Positions 35,793-43,186 of a stretch of DNA of 64,000 bases are shown here, one piece after another. Source of the DNA: Mucilaginibacter_A sp965201005 (GTDB lineage: Bacteria > Bacteroidota > Bacteroidia > Sphingobacteriales > Sphingobacteriaceae); NCBI RefSeq assembly GCF_965201005.1, contig NZ_OZ241747.1, positions 310,001 through 374,000 of the forward strand, given 5' to 3'. The notes beneath the pieces are model-generated. The model was not told the origin of the DNA, did no database searches, and worked only from the letters and a program-made list of their open reading frames with translations. Both the position numbers and the translations under genes were made by a program. Each line of letters opens with the position of its first letter. Position 1 is the stretch's first letter.

Positions 35793-37357
35793 ACAATCAG
35801 CAAAGTTTATGGCAATTTATGCAGCAGGAACATGAAAAATTGTTACAGCAAACGGTGCAGCATTTAGGCTTAACGTTTATTTCGCTGTTTCTGGCTATTT
35901 TAATTGCTTTGCCGTTAGGCATTTGGATCGCCCGAAAAAAGCAATTTGCCGGAAGTGTTTTGGGTTTTGCAGGCGTTTTGCAAACGGTCCCGAGCCTGGC
36001 TTTACTCGGTTTTATGATTCCCCTGTTCGGGATCGGGCCAAAACCTGCTATTGTTGCGCTATTTTTGTACGCGCTGTTGCCGATTATCCGAAATACTTAT
36101 ACCGGCATTACCGAAGTAAATGCAACGGTAAAAGAAGCAGCGCGCGGCATGGGCATGAGCAGCTGGCAGATATTATTTAAGGTAGAACTGCCGTTGGCGA
36201 TGCCGGTTTTGCTGGCTGGGATACGCACGGCAACGGTGATTAATGTTGGCGTGGCAACTTTGGCCGCTTTTATTGCGGCCGGTGGTTTGGGCGAATTTAT
36301 TTTCGGCGGGATTTCCCTCAATAACAGCAACATGATTTTGGCCGGGGCGATTCCTGCGGCTTTACTGGCGATTATTTTAGATTTTTTACTTTCCAGAATC
36401 CAAAACCTCAGCCTAAAAAAAGTTAAAGTTTTTTTGTGGGCGGTCCCGGCGGCGATACTTCTTTTATCGGCTATTTATTGGATTCCTTCAACCCAAAAAA
36501 ATAAATTGCTGGCTGGTTTTACGCCCGAATTTATGGGCAGAAGAGACGGAGATCTGGGTTTGCGACAGATTTATGGCCTGAAAATAAAAACCGTTGTCAT
36601 CAGCGATGCCGTGATGTACAAAGCCGCTTACGAAAAAGAGCTGGACGTGATCAGCGGATACAGCACCGACGGCCGTTTAAAAGCGTACGATTTAACAATT
36701 CTGGAAGATGATAAACATATTTTCCCGCCCTATTATTGTGCGCCGGTGGTTCGGAAAGATGCGCTGCAAAAATTTCCGGAGTTGGAAAAAACCTTGAATT
36801 TATTATCCGGGGCAATCAATGATTCTGTGATGACGGATTTGAATTATAAAGTTGATCAGCTTAAGCAATCCCCGGAAAAAGTAGCGCATGATTTCCTGTT
36901 GCAAAAAAAGCTTTTTCGAAATCCTCAAAACGGAAATAATGGAACGGTTCGCATCGGTTCTAAAATTTTTGGCGAGCAATACATTTTGGCAGCCATGTAT
37001 GCGGATTTGATAAAAGGTTATACCGATTACGCAGTTTCCACAAAAACCGGTTTGGGCGGCACAAAAATCTGTTTTGATGCGCTGACGAACAATCAGATTG
37101 ATTTTTACCCGGAATATACAGGCACAGGATTGCTGGTTATTTTACAATCGTCCCAGAAAATAACCGATTCGATTGGTGGCAGCAAACTCAAAGTTTATAA
37201 TTTTGTTAAAAATGCGTTTGAACAGCAATATGCGTTAAAATGGTTAAAGCCGGTTGGTTTTAACAACGCTTATGCGCTGATGATGAGAAATAAACAAGCA
37301 CATGAGCTACATATTAGAACCATCTCTGATCTTAGAAAATACCTCGACGGGAAATGA
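35789..37357 (+). CDS. ABC transporter permease fused to substrate-binding domain, EgtU-like (halves of the binding domain swapped)
   Basis: The 522-residue fusion has an OpuC-type permease at 1-230, with helices from about residue 25 and the EAA loop ITEVNATVKEAARGMGMS at 107-124. A substrate-binding domain follows that faces the periplasm. The binding domain is in swapped order. Residues 241-370 (GFTPEFMGRRDG, YSTDGRLKAYDL, DDKHIFPPYYCAPVV, LNYKVD) correspond to the second half of OpuC/OpuBC binding proteins. Residues 386-522 (VRIGSKIFGEQYIL, DFYPEYTGTGLLV, GFNNAYALMMR, TISDLRKYLDGK) correspond to the first half. The aromatic residues expected for a trimethylammonium cage are present. It overlaps egtV-like by 4 and egtB by 56 bases. 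Confidence 0.82.
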   Translation: MNNQQSLWQFMQQEHEKLLQQTVQHLGLTFISLFLAILIALPLGIWIARKKQFAGSVLGFAGVLQTVPSLALLGFMIPLFGIGPKPAIVALFLYALLPIIRNTYTGITEVNATVKEAARGMGMSSWQILFKVELPLAMPVLLAGIRTATVINVGVATLAAFIAAGGLGEFIFGGISLNNSNMILAGAIPAALLAIILDFLLSRIQNLSLKKVKVFLWAVPAAILLLSAIYWIPSTQKNKLLAGFTPEFMGRRDGDLGLRQIYGLKIKTVVISDAVMYKAAYEKELDVISGYSTDGRLKAYDLTILEDDKHIFPPYYCAPVVRKDALQKFPELEKTLNLLSGAINDSVMTDLNYKVDQLKQSPEKVAHDFLLQKKLFRNPQNGNNGTVRIGSKIFGEQYILAAMYADLIKGYTDYAVSTKTGLGGTKICFDALTNNQIDFYPEYTGTGLLVILQSSQKITDSIGGSKLKVYNFVKNAFEQQYALKWLKPVGFNNAYALMMRNKQAHELHIRTISDLRKYLDGK

Positions 37358-38504
37358 ATTACTTGACCGCTATATAACCGTTCGCAATCGCTCAAAACAA
37401 ATCTGCGCGCCGCTGCAAACAGAAGATTATGTGGTGCAGCCCGTTGCAGATGTTAGTCCGCCGAAATGGCATCTGGGCCACACGACATGGTTTTTTGAAA
37501 CGTTTATTTTGAAACCTAATGTAATTGGTTATCAGGATTTTAATGCTGAATACAATTATGTTTTCAACAGTTATTATGAAAGCGTTGGCGTTAGGGTAAT
37601 CCGTACCAACCGCGGCAATTTAAGTCGGCCAACCGTTCAGGATATTTATGCTTACCGCGATTATGTGGATGCCGCAATGGAAAATCTGCTGCGTTGCGAA
37701 GTTTCTGCGGAATTGCATGAACTGCTGGTTTTAGGTTTTTACCACGAAGAACAGCATCAGGAATTGTTGTGGACAGATATCAAATATATTTTAGGCCATA
37801 ATCCGTTGCTGCCTGCTTATGCCGAAAATTATCCCGGTAAAAACAGTATGCCTAAAAACGATGCTGTTTTTATCCCTATAAAATCAGGATTATATGAAAT
37901 CGGCCATCAGGGTGAAGGATTTTATTTTGATAATGAATTGGGAAGACACGCGGTTTATTTGCCGGATTTTGAGATTAGTTCTGAGCCGGTAACTAATCAG
38001 GAATATTTAGAATTTATCCAGGATGGCGGCTATCAAAACTTCCGTTTCTGGCATGCCGAAGGCTGGGATTGGGTAAAAAACAACGAAATTAAAGCACCCT
38101 TATACTGGCATTTTATAGATGGTGAATGGTGCAATTATACGTTGGGCGGCATCAAAAAAATCGATTTGCAAGAACCGGTTTGCCATGTAAGTTATTATGA
38201 AGCATCTGCTTACGCCAGTTGGAAAGGCTTACGTTTGCCAACCGAATTTGAGTGGGAAGTGGCTTCGGAAAAACTGAATTGGGGCAGCGTTTGGGAATGG
38301 ACAAATAGTGCATACTTACCTTATCCCGGCTTTGTTACCGCGCCGGGTGCAATTGGCGAATATAATGGCAAATTTATGGTAAACCAGATGGTTTTGCGCG
38401 GAGCGTCAGTGGTTACTTCGCCGAATCATAGCCGCAAAACTTACCGCAATTTTTTCCAAACCAGCGCGCGCTGGCAATATATCGGAATCCGTTTAGCCAA
38501 ATAA
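37302..38504 (+). CDS. egtB: Ergothioneine biosynthesis sulfoxide synthase EgtB
   Basis: This iron enzyme joins hercynine to the sulfur of cysteine or gamma-glutamylcysteine using O2. The 400 residues have a DinB-like N-domain with metal-ligand histidines in KWHLGHTTWFFE (His57/His60) and HEEQHQE (148-154). An FGE-sulfatase-type C-domain follows (GHQGEGFYFDNELGRHAVYL, EPVTNQEYLEFIQDGGY, LRGASVVTSPNHSRKTYRNFF). The ATG at 37302 is the only one upstream of the conserved LLDRYITVRNRS region, so the 56-base overlap with the permease gene seems real. Two iterated motifs face each other inside the gene (37838 reverse, 37861 forward), encoding the linker between the domains. Confidence 0.9.
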   Translation: MSYILEPSLILENTSTGNELLDRYITVRNRSKQICAPLQTEDYVVQPVADVSPPKWHLGHTTWFFETFILKPNVIGYQDFNAEYNYVFNSYYESVGVRVIRTNRGNLSRPTVQDIYAYRDYVDAAMENLLRCEVSAELHELLVLGFYHEEQHQELLWTDIKYILGHNPLLPAYAENYPGKNSMPKNDAVFIPIKSGLYEIGHQGEGFYFDNELGRHAVYLPDFEISSEPVTNQEYLEFIQDGGYQNFRFWHAEGWDWVKNNEIKAPLYWHFIDGEWCNYTLGGIKKIDLQEPVCHVSYYEASAYASWKGLRLPTEFEWEVASEKLNWGSVWEWTNSAYLPYPGFVTAPGAIGEYNGKFMVNQMVLRGASVVTSPNHSRKTYRNFFQTSARWQYIGIRLAK

Positions 38505-38507
38505 CTT

Positions 38508-39524
38508 ATGGACACAAACATTTATATAAAAGACGTAACATTTATAATAACTGAAACAGAAGAAGAATCCGTTGAAAGGGAGTTGAAAGCTTCTTTTAGC
38601 CAGAATATTTTAGCCGGATTAATGGCCTCGCCTAAAAAACTGCAATCAAAATATTTTTATGATGCGGCAGGCGATCGGCTTTTTCAGGACATTATGCAAG
38701 CTCCGGAATATTATCTCACCAATTGTGAAATGGAGATATTTTCGGAACAAACAAAAGAAATTGTAAAAACACTGACTGCCTGTTTTAATAGTTTTGATCT
38801 GATAGAACTCGGTGCCGGTGATGCCACCAAATCTGTTTTTTTGCTGAAGGAACTGTTGGCTCAAAAAGTTGATTTTACCTACCTGCCGATCGATATTTCC
38901 ACAAATGTTATCGAGCAATTGCTTTATAAATTACCAAAACAACTGCCCGGTTTGCAAATGCACGGTTTAAACGGCGATTATTTTGATATGCTAAAAGAAG
39001 CATCGCGGCTTTCCGGCCGCCCAAAAGTGGTTTTGTTTATGGGATCGAACATCGGAAATATGCCCGTAAAAGAAGCATTTGTTTTTTGTGTCGAATTGAG
39101 AAAAGCGTTATCGCCCGGCGATTTGGCGATCATTGGTTTCGATCTGAAAAAAAACCCAAAAACGATCCTGGCCGCATATAATGATGCGGCCGGGATCACC
39201 AAAAACTTCAACCTAAACCTTTTAAAACGCATAAACCGCGAATTGGATGCTGATTTTAACCTTGATCAGTTTGACCATTATCCGCTTTACGATCCGCAAA
39301 CGGGTGCCTGTAAAAGCTTTTTGGTGAGTTTGGTTCAACAGGAAATCCGCATAGGTTCAACCAAAATTATGTTTGAAGAAAACGAATGGATTGATATGGA
39401 AGTTTCCCAAAAGTATAACTTAGAGGAAATTGACCAAATGGCATTTTCAGGCGGATTTGAACCTGTTCGGCATTTTTTTGATGCTAAAAAATGGTTTGTG
39501 GATGCGGTTTGGAAATGCGTTTAG
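38508..39524 (+). CDS. egtD: L-histidine N-alpha-methyltransferase EgtD
   Basis: The enzyme trimethylates histidine to hercynine with S-adenosylmethionine, the first step of ergothioneine synthesis. The 338 residues include KYFYDAAGDRLFQDIMQAPEYYLTN (the family opening, residues 48-72), the SAM loop ELGAGDATKS (100-109), LPIDIS, and VVLFMGSNIGNM. The end AFSGGFEPVRHFFDAKKWFVDAVW is also typical. It follows egtB by three bases and closes the operon. EgtC and EgtE are not present here; the sulfoxide lyase step must be encoded elsewhere. Two in-frame iterated motifs (38992, 39067) lie in the middle of the gene. Confidence 0.92.
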   Translation: MDTNIYIKDVTFIITETEEESVERELKASFSQNILAGLMASPKKLQSKYFYDAAGDRLFQDIMQAPEYYLTNCEMEIFSEQTKEIVKTLTACFNSFDLIELGAGDATKSVFLLKELLAQKVDFTYLPIDISTNVIEQLLYKLPKQLPGLQMHGLNGDYFDMLKEASRLSGRPKVVLFMGSNIGNMPVKEAFVFCVELRKALSPGDLAIIGFDLKKNPKTILAAYNDAAGITKNFNLNLLKRINRELDADFNLDQFDHYPLYDPQTGACKSFLVSLVQQEIRIGSTKIMFEENEWIDMEVSQKYNLEEIDQMAFSGGFEPVRHFFDAKKWFVDAVWKCV

Positions 39525-39596
39525 GTTAAGTTACAAAGCCTATTTTTTATCGTAACAATCTTTAAAACAATTTATTTGATGTAGATTGTAATCCGA

Positions 39597-40172
39597 ATGA
39601 ACTCTACAGCTTTAATTCAAAGGATTAATCAGATTGCGCCGCTTTCTCAAATGCTTGAGGATTTTATTGTTTCCAGTTTAAAAGAAGAAAAATTCTGCAA
39701 ACACGATCTTCTTTTAAAAGAAGGACAGGTTGCACGACGGATTTACTTTATACAAACAGGTTTTTGTCGGTCGTATTATCTGCAAGACGGAAAAGAATAC
39801 ACAACTTGGTTTATGGGTGAAGCTGATATTATGATTTCCGTGTATAGTTTTTTCACACAGCAGCCTTCCGCAGAATTTATTGAAGTTTTAGAAGACGGAA
39901 TATTCCTCTCCATGTCCTGGATACAATTGCAGAAAATTTATGCTGATTTTCCTGAATTTAACCTTTTTGGCCGCATCATCACCGAGCATTACTACATTAA
40001 AAGTGAAGAAAGGGCAATTGCTTTGCGCACTTTGTCAGCCACAGAACGTTATTTATCGCTGATCAAAAGTAATCCGACTATTCTCCAAAAAGCAGCTTTA
40101 GGGCAAATTGCTTCCCATTTAGGTATGAGTTTGGAAACTTTAAGCCGAATTAGGGCGAAGCGTATTTTTTGA
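39597..40172 (+). CDS. Crp/Fnr family transcriptional regulator
   Basis: The 191-residue protein has a cyclic-nucleotide-binding-like beta barrel at about residues 25-120 (LLLKEGQVARRIYFIQTGFCRSYYLQDGKEYTTWF). A dimer helix and a C-terminal helix-turn-helix (LGQIASHLGMSLETLSRIRAKRIF) follow. The classical cAMP-binding Arg-Ser pair is not evident, as in most Bacteroidota members of this group. It lies 72 bases after egtD on the same strand, but there is room for its own promoter. A role in controlling the thiol operon is possible but unsupported. Confidence 0.85.
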   Translation: MNSTALIQRINQIAPLSQMLEDFIVSSLKEEKFCKHDLLLKEGQVARRIYFIQTGFCRSYYLQDGKEYTTWFMGEADIMISVYSFFTQQPSAEFIEVLEDGIFLSMSWIQLQKIYADFPEFNLFGRIITEHYYIKSEERAIALRTLSATERYLSLIKSNPTILQKAALGQIASHLGMSLETLSRIRAKRIF

Positions 40173-40240
40173 CTTTTGTCAAATTTATTGTAATTTTTAT
40201 TTGGTCATTTTAAGTCATCATATTAAACTTAAAATAGATC

Positions 40241-41815
40241 ATGAAAAAAACTTACTTATCCTTAAGGCATATATTTGCCATTATGCTTTTACTTACAACT
40301 TTTGTTATCAGTTGTCGTAAAGAAACGGTTCAAAAACCAGTAAACACAGAACAAAACGCTACAAAATCATTAAGTGTTGCTAATGCCAAAGCGTATCTCG
40401 ACAGTGCCCTTAAAACAGACGCTACAACCATTAAGCTCTCCAGTACAGACGGCGGTTCCAGCCTTGCAACGTTTAACGGTTTTCTGTTTTGGGGCAAGGC
40501 CAAAGCGTTTTTAAACAGCCGGTTTGAAGTGGTAGAAGTACCAGTAGCACTGGACTATAGGATAACAAACTTCTACAAACTTGGAGGCGACACTTCTGCC
40601 TATGATATGGATACCGCCGTTGCCAAAGCTGCTTTTACACGGGCCTTGATCTATCGGGACAGCAGCAAGAAGATAATCGACAAACGCATCATTACATATA
40701 TCCCCGACAAAAGTTATTTGGCAAAAAACCCTGACCCCTCAAATAATAACTGGCTAAACGGGATGGACAAAAAGTTTAGCGGCTACATCGAATACCGTAA
40801 CTGGGACAACGAAGTAAACATGGTAATACGGATATCTGGCGGCAAGCCAAGGCACCTGTACAATGTAACAGTTCAGTCCAACGCACCTGGTATTCTTAAA
40901 CCACAAGGCTTAAAAACAAATTCTACCATGTCCTGCGTTATATTTAGGGTTCCGGATTTGGTGATAGTTTGTTCTAATTCTGGTAGTTGGTGCAGCGAAC
41001 CGCGTTTTAATGGCACCTATAGTTATTTCCAAGTATGCCAGAATATGGACGATGATGATGAACAATTTGGAAAAAACAGGCCGCCAATCCCACCAAATGC
41101 AGAACGTGTAAGTGATAATGGCAGTGGAGGCGGTGGAAGTAGTAGTTCTTCAAGCCCTACTGTTTCAAATGGAGATATTGCTAACTCTATCTATGTTGAT
41201 AATGGTAAACTTCCGATTGATCCTAAAAAACGCGTTAACTGTTTTACAGATGGCAAACCAGCAAGTCAATATAAAATGACTATTTATGTTGACCAACCCC
41301 TGCAAGGAAGTAATGAGCCAATTTCAATTACTAAGTATAGTGGAGAAACTTATAAAACACCAAATGGTACTTTGTATAATGTTGGACATACATTTGTTGG
41401 TTTTACTAAAATAAATACGGATAGGACATCAGTTACACAAGTAATGGGCTTTTATCCTGGTGGTGGGGTTAGTATTCGTCCCGATGGGGTTGTAAAAGAC
41501 GATGGAGGTCATGGTTATTCGATAAGTTATACTTCTACGGTAAGTGCAGTAGAGTTTAATGCAGCATTACAGCTTGTAGTGGACAACGAAAGTTTAGCAC
41601 ATTATCAACTATCTACAGTTGGTGGAATAAATGAATATAATTGTACTGATGCCGCAATACATTGGATGTGGGAAGCAAATGTTAATGTTCCATCTGGTAC
41701 ACCTAATGGAAGTTTAAATACATCACCGGGCCAGTATGGTCAAGATTTGCGCTCTGTGTCTGGAACAAATACCACACCTGGATATGCTCCTAATAGCCAC
41801 GGGGATTGTAACTAA
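40241..41815 (+). CDS. Lipoprotein with toxin-like, permuted papain-type C-terminal domain
   Basis: The protein has 524 residues. A signal ends in FVISC (Cys25). Residues 40-285 form a carrier region I do not recognise, and a Gly/Ser linker occupies about 291-306. The C-terminal domain (about 325-524) has GHTFVGF with His383, GFYPGGGVSIRPDG, and YNCTDAAIHWMWEA with Cys468. A histidine before the cysteine in this spacing recalls circularly permuted NlpC/P60-type hydrolases (YiiX/LRAT group). From about 41,100 onward the DNA becomes clearly richer in A and T than the carrier half. The two small membrane proteins that follow at once fit an effector-immunity arrangement. Function is inference. 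Confidence 0.6.
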   Translation: MKKTYLSLRHIFAIMLLLTTFVISCRKETVQKPVNTEQNATKSLSVANAKAYLDSALKTDATTIKLSSTDGGSSLATFNGFLFWGKAKAFLNSRFEVVEVPVALDYRITNFYKLGGDTSAYDMDTAVAKAAFTRALIYRDSSKKIIDKRIITYIPDKSYLAKNPDPSNNNWLNGMDKKFSGYIEYRNWDNEVNMVIRISGGKPRHLYNVTVQSNAPGILKPQGLKTNSTMSCVIFRVPDLVIVCSNSGSWCSEPRFNGTYSYFQVCQNMDDDDEQFGKNRPPIPPNAERVSDNGSGGGGSSSSSSPTVSNGDIANSIYVDNGKLPIDPKKRVNCFTDGKPASQYKMTIYVDQPLQGSNEPISITKYSGETYKTPNGTLYNVGHTFVGFTKINTDRTSVTQVMGFYPGGGVSIRPDGVVKDDGGHGYSISYTSTVSAVEFNAALQLVVDNESLAHYQLSTVGGINEYNCTDAAIHWMWEANVNVPSGTPNGSLNTSPGQYGQDLRSVSGTNTTPGYAPNSHGDCN

Positions 41816-41835
41816 AATTTACACTATAAATTATT

Positions 41836-42204
41836 ATGAAAGGTCTAATTCTATTATTAATTGTCTTATCATTTATTGTAGGTATTCCCACCAATCTTGG
41901 TTGGTTTGGATTGTTTAGTAGTGAGTTTTTAGGTCCAATATCAGAAATCACAGGTAAAGTGATTGCGCCTGAACGAATGATTGCTTGGTTCATATTGTTA
42001 ATGTCACATTTAAGCTTGGTGTCTTTGGTGTTCCTTGTTAATAAGCCTTACTTTAATACTTTATTATATTTTGTTCCACCAACTTTCTTTATAATATTTG
42101 GCCTTTTTGACTTTTTTGCCTGGTTCTTTTTGATACCTTTTGTTATTGTATGGATCATCTCGCTTTTTAAACAAGGCAGAAGATCAAGTTTAGCATTAAA
42201 GTAA
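41836..42204 (+). CDS. Small four-helix membrane protein, first of two paralogues
   Basis: The 122-residue protein is almost entirely hydrophobic, with about four transmembrane segments (residues 3-20, 45-67, 72-98, 98-113) and a short basic tail FKQGRRSS. I recognise no family. It shares LGW/LGF, EFLGPIS/EFIGPIA, LSHLSLVSLVFL/LSHLALISLIFL and PFVIVWIISLFKQ/PFIIVWLIALFKQ with the next gene, so the pair arose by duplication. The DNA is strongly AT-rich. Position 20 bases after a toxin-like lipoprotein gene suggests an immunity role. Confidence 0.65.
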   Translation: MKGLILLLIVLSFIVGIPTNLGWFGLFSSEFLGPISEITGKVIAPERMIAWFILLMSHLSLVSLVFLVNKPYFNTLLYFVPPTFFIIFGLFDFFAWFFLIPFVIVWIISLFKQGRRSSLALK

Positions 42205-42207
42205 AAA

Positions 42208-42582
42208 ATGAAAGTGTTAGTTTTTTTAATGATAATGTTTTCAACAATAACAGGTGCAACAGGAAATTTAGGATTTATATCTTTATACAATATTGAATTT
42301 ATAGGTCCGATTGCAATTTTAAAATCAGGAAATTATAATTTATCAACGTTAGTTTTGTGGATAGTTCTTGTCTTATCACACCTTGCTCTAATAAGCTTAA
42401 TTTTCTTGACAAAATCGAATTACTTTAAAGCACTTTTGGTTTGGGTTCCTTTAATGTTTTTAGTAATTTTTATTGTGTTTATCTTTTGGTCATTCTTTTT
42501 ACTCACCCCTTTTATAATTGTTTGGTTGATTGCTTTATTTAAACAAAGTAGAAAAGAGGTGAAGCTTAAACTATCAATTTAA
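42208..42582 (+). CDS. Small four-helix membrane protein, second of two paralogues
   Basis: The 124-residue hydrophobic protein has the same four-segment layout as its neighbour and a Lys/Arg-rich tail (FKQSRKEVKLK). It starts three bases after the previous stop, so the two are surely co-transcribed. It is among the most AT-rich coding segments in the window, which points to recent acquisition together with the lipoprotein tail. No family is recognised. Confidence 0.63.
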   Translation: MKVLVFLMIMFSTITGATGNLGFISLYNIEFIGPIAILKSGNYNLSTLVLWIVLVLSHLALISLIFLTKSNYFKALLVWVPLMFLVIFIVFIFWSFFLLTPFIIVWLIALFKQSRKEVKLKLSI

Positions 42583-42635
42583 ATCAAACATTTCTCTCGT
42601 TTTTGATGTAATTACCGTTAATTAAAAAAACTAGA

Positions 42636-43055
42636 ATGAGCGCACAAGCAAACATCGAAACCCAGAAAAAATTCGGTGAAGCCGTAAATACTGGCCAATT
42701 AGAGTTATTACGTGATTTAATTTCTTCGGATTCTGTAGATCACGATCCGTCGCCAAACCAGGGAACCGGCCCGGAAGGTTATATCAGGTTTTTTACGATG
42801 ATGCGCAGCGCGTTCCCGGACATGAAGGTAACGGTAGAAACTTTGCTGGCAGATGAAGATAAAGTCGCTTTTGCTTACACGCTCACCGGTACGCATCAGG
42901 GAACTTTTATGACGGTGGAACCAACCGGAAAAACCATTAAAGCGCGCGGTATGCAGATCAGCAAGTTTGAAAACGGCAAAATGACCGAACGTTGGGGAAG
43001 CTCGGACGAATTGGGTATCCTGAAACAATTGGGCGTACAACTGAAAGAAATTTAA
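42636..43055 (+). CDS. SnoaL-like / ester cyclase family protein
   Basis: The 139-residue protein folds as an NTF2-like cone. The family marks are QKKFGEAVNTGQLELLRDLIS near the start, VDHDPSPNQGTGPEGYIRFFTMMRSAFPDM in the middle, and GTHQGTFMTVEPTGKTIKARGMQISKFENGKMTERWGSSD near the end (quoted here as conserved regions at about residues 36-65 and 88-126). The SnoaL-type conserved His and Asp are present. Its substrate is unknown. Base composition returns to the window norm here, marking the right edge of the AT-rich island. Confidence 0.82.
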   Translation: MSAQANIETQKKFGEAVNTGQLELLRDLISSDSVDHDPSPNQGTGPEGYIRFFTMMRSAFPDMKVTVETLLADEDKVAFAYTLTGTHQGTFMTVEPTGKTIKARGMQISKFENGKMTERWGSSDELGILKQLGVQLKEI

Positions 43056-43075
43056 CCTGAAAATATTTCATGCAA

Positions 43076-43107
43076 AAATCCCGGAAGCAACATCCGGGAT
43101 TTTTTTG
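43076..43107 (+). terminator. Intrinsic terminator after the SnoaL-like gene
   Basis: The ten-base arms AAATCCCGGA (43076-43085) and TCCGGGATTT (43093-43102) enclose a seven-base loop, and a run of T follows. It shows that an apparent gene start at 43070 in the next frame is not real. Confidence 0.9.
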
Positions 43108-43186
43108 TGCCAAATTTTTCGTTTTCAAAAGGTTTCATCAAACAACAAAGCTTAACTTTAAGTTATCAATCACTTATAAAATATTT

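Noticed and set aside
43070..43186. N-terminal extension of the Gfo/Idh oxidoreductase
   Set aside because: The extension would begin inside a strong terminator; the ATG at 43187 gives a clean twin-arginine signal.
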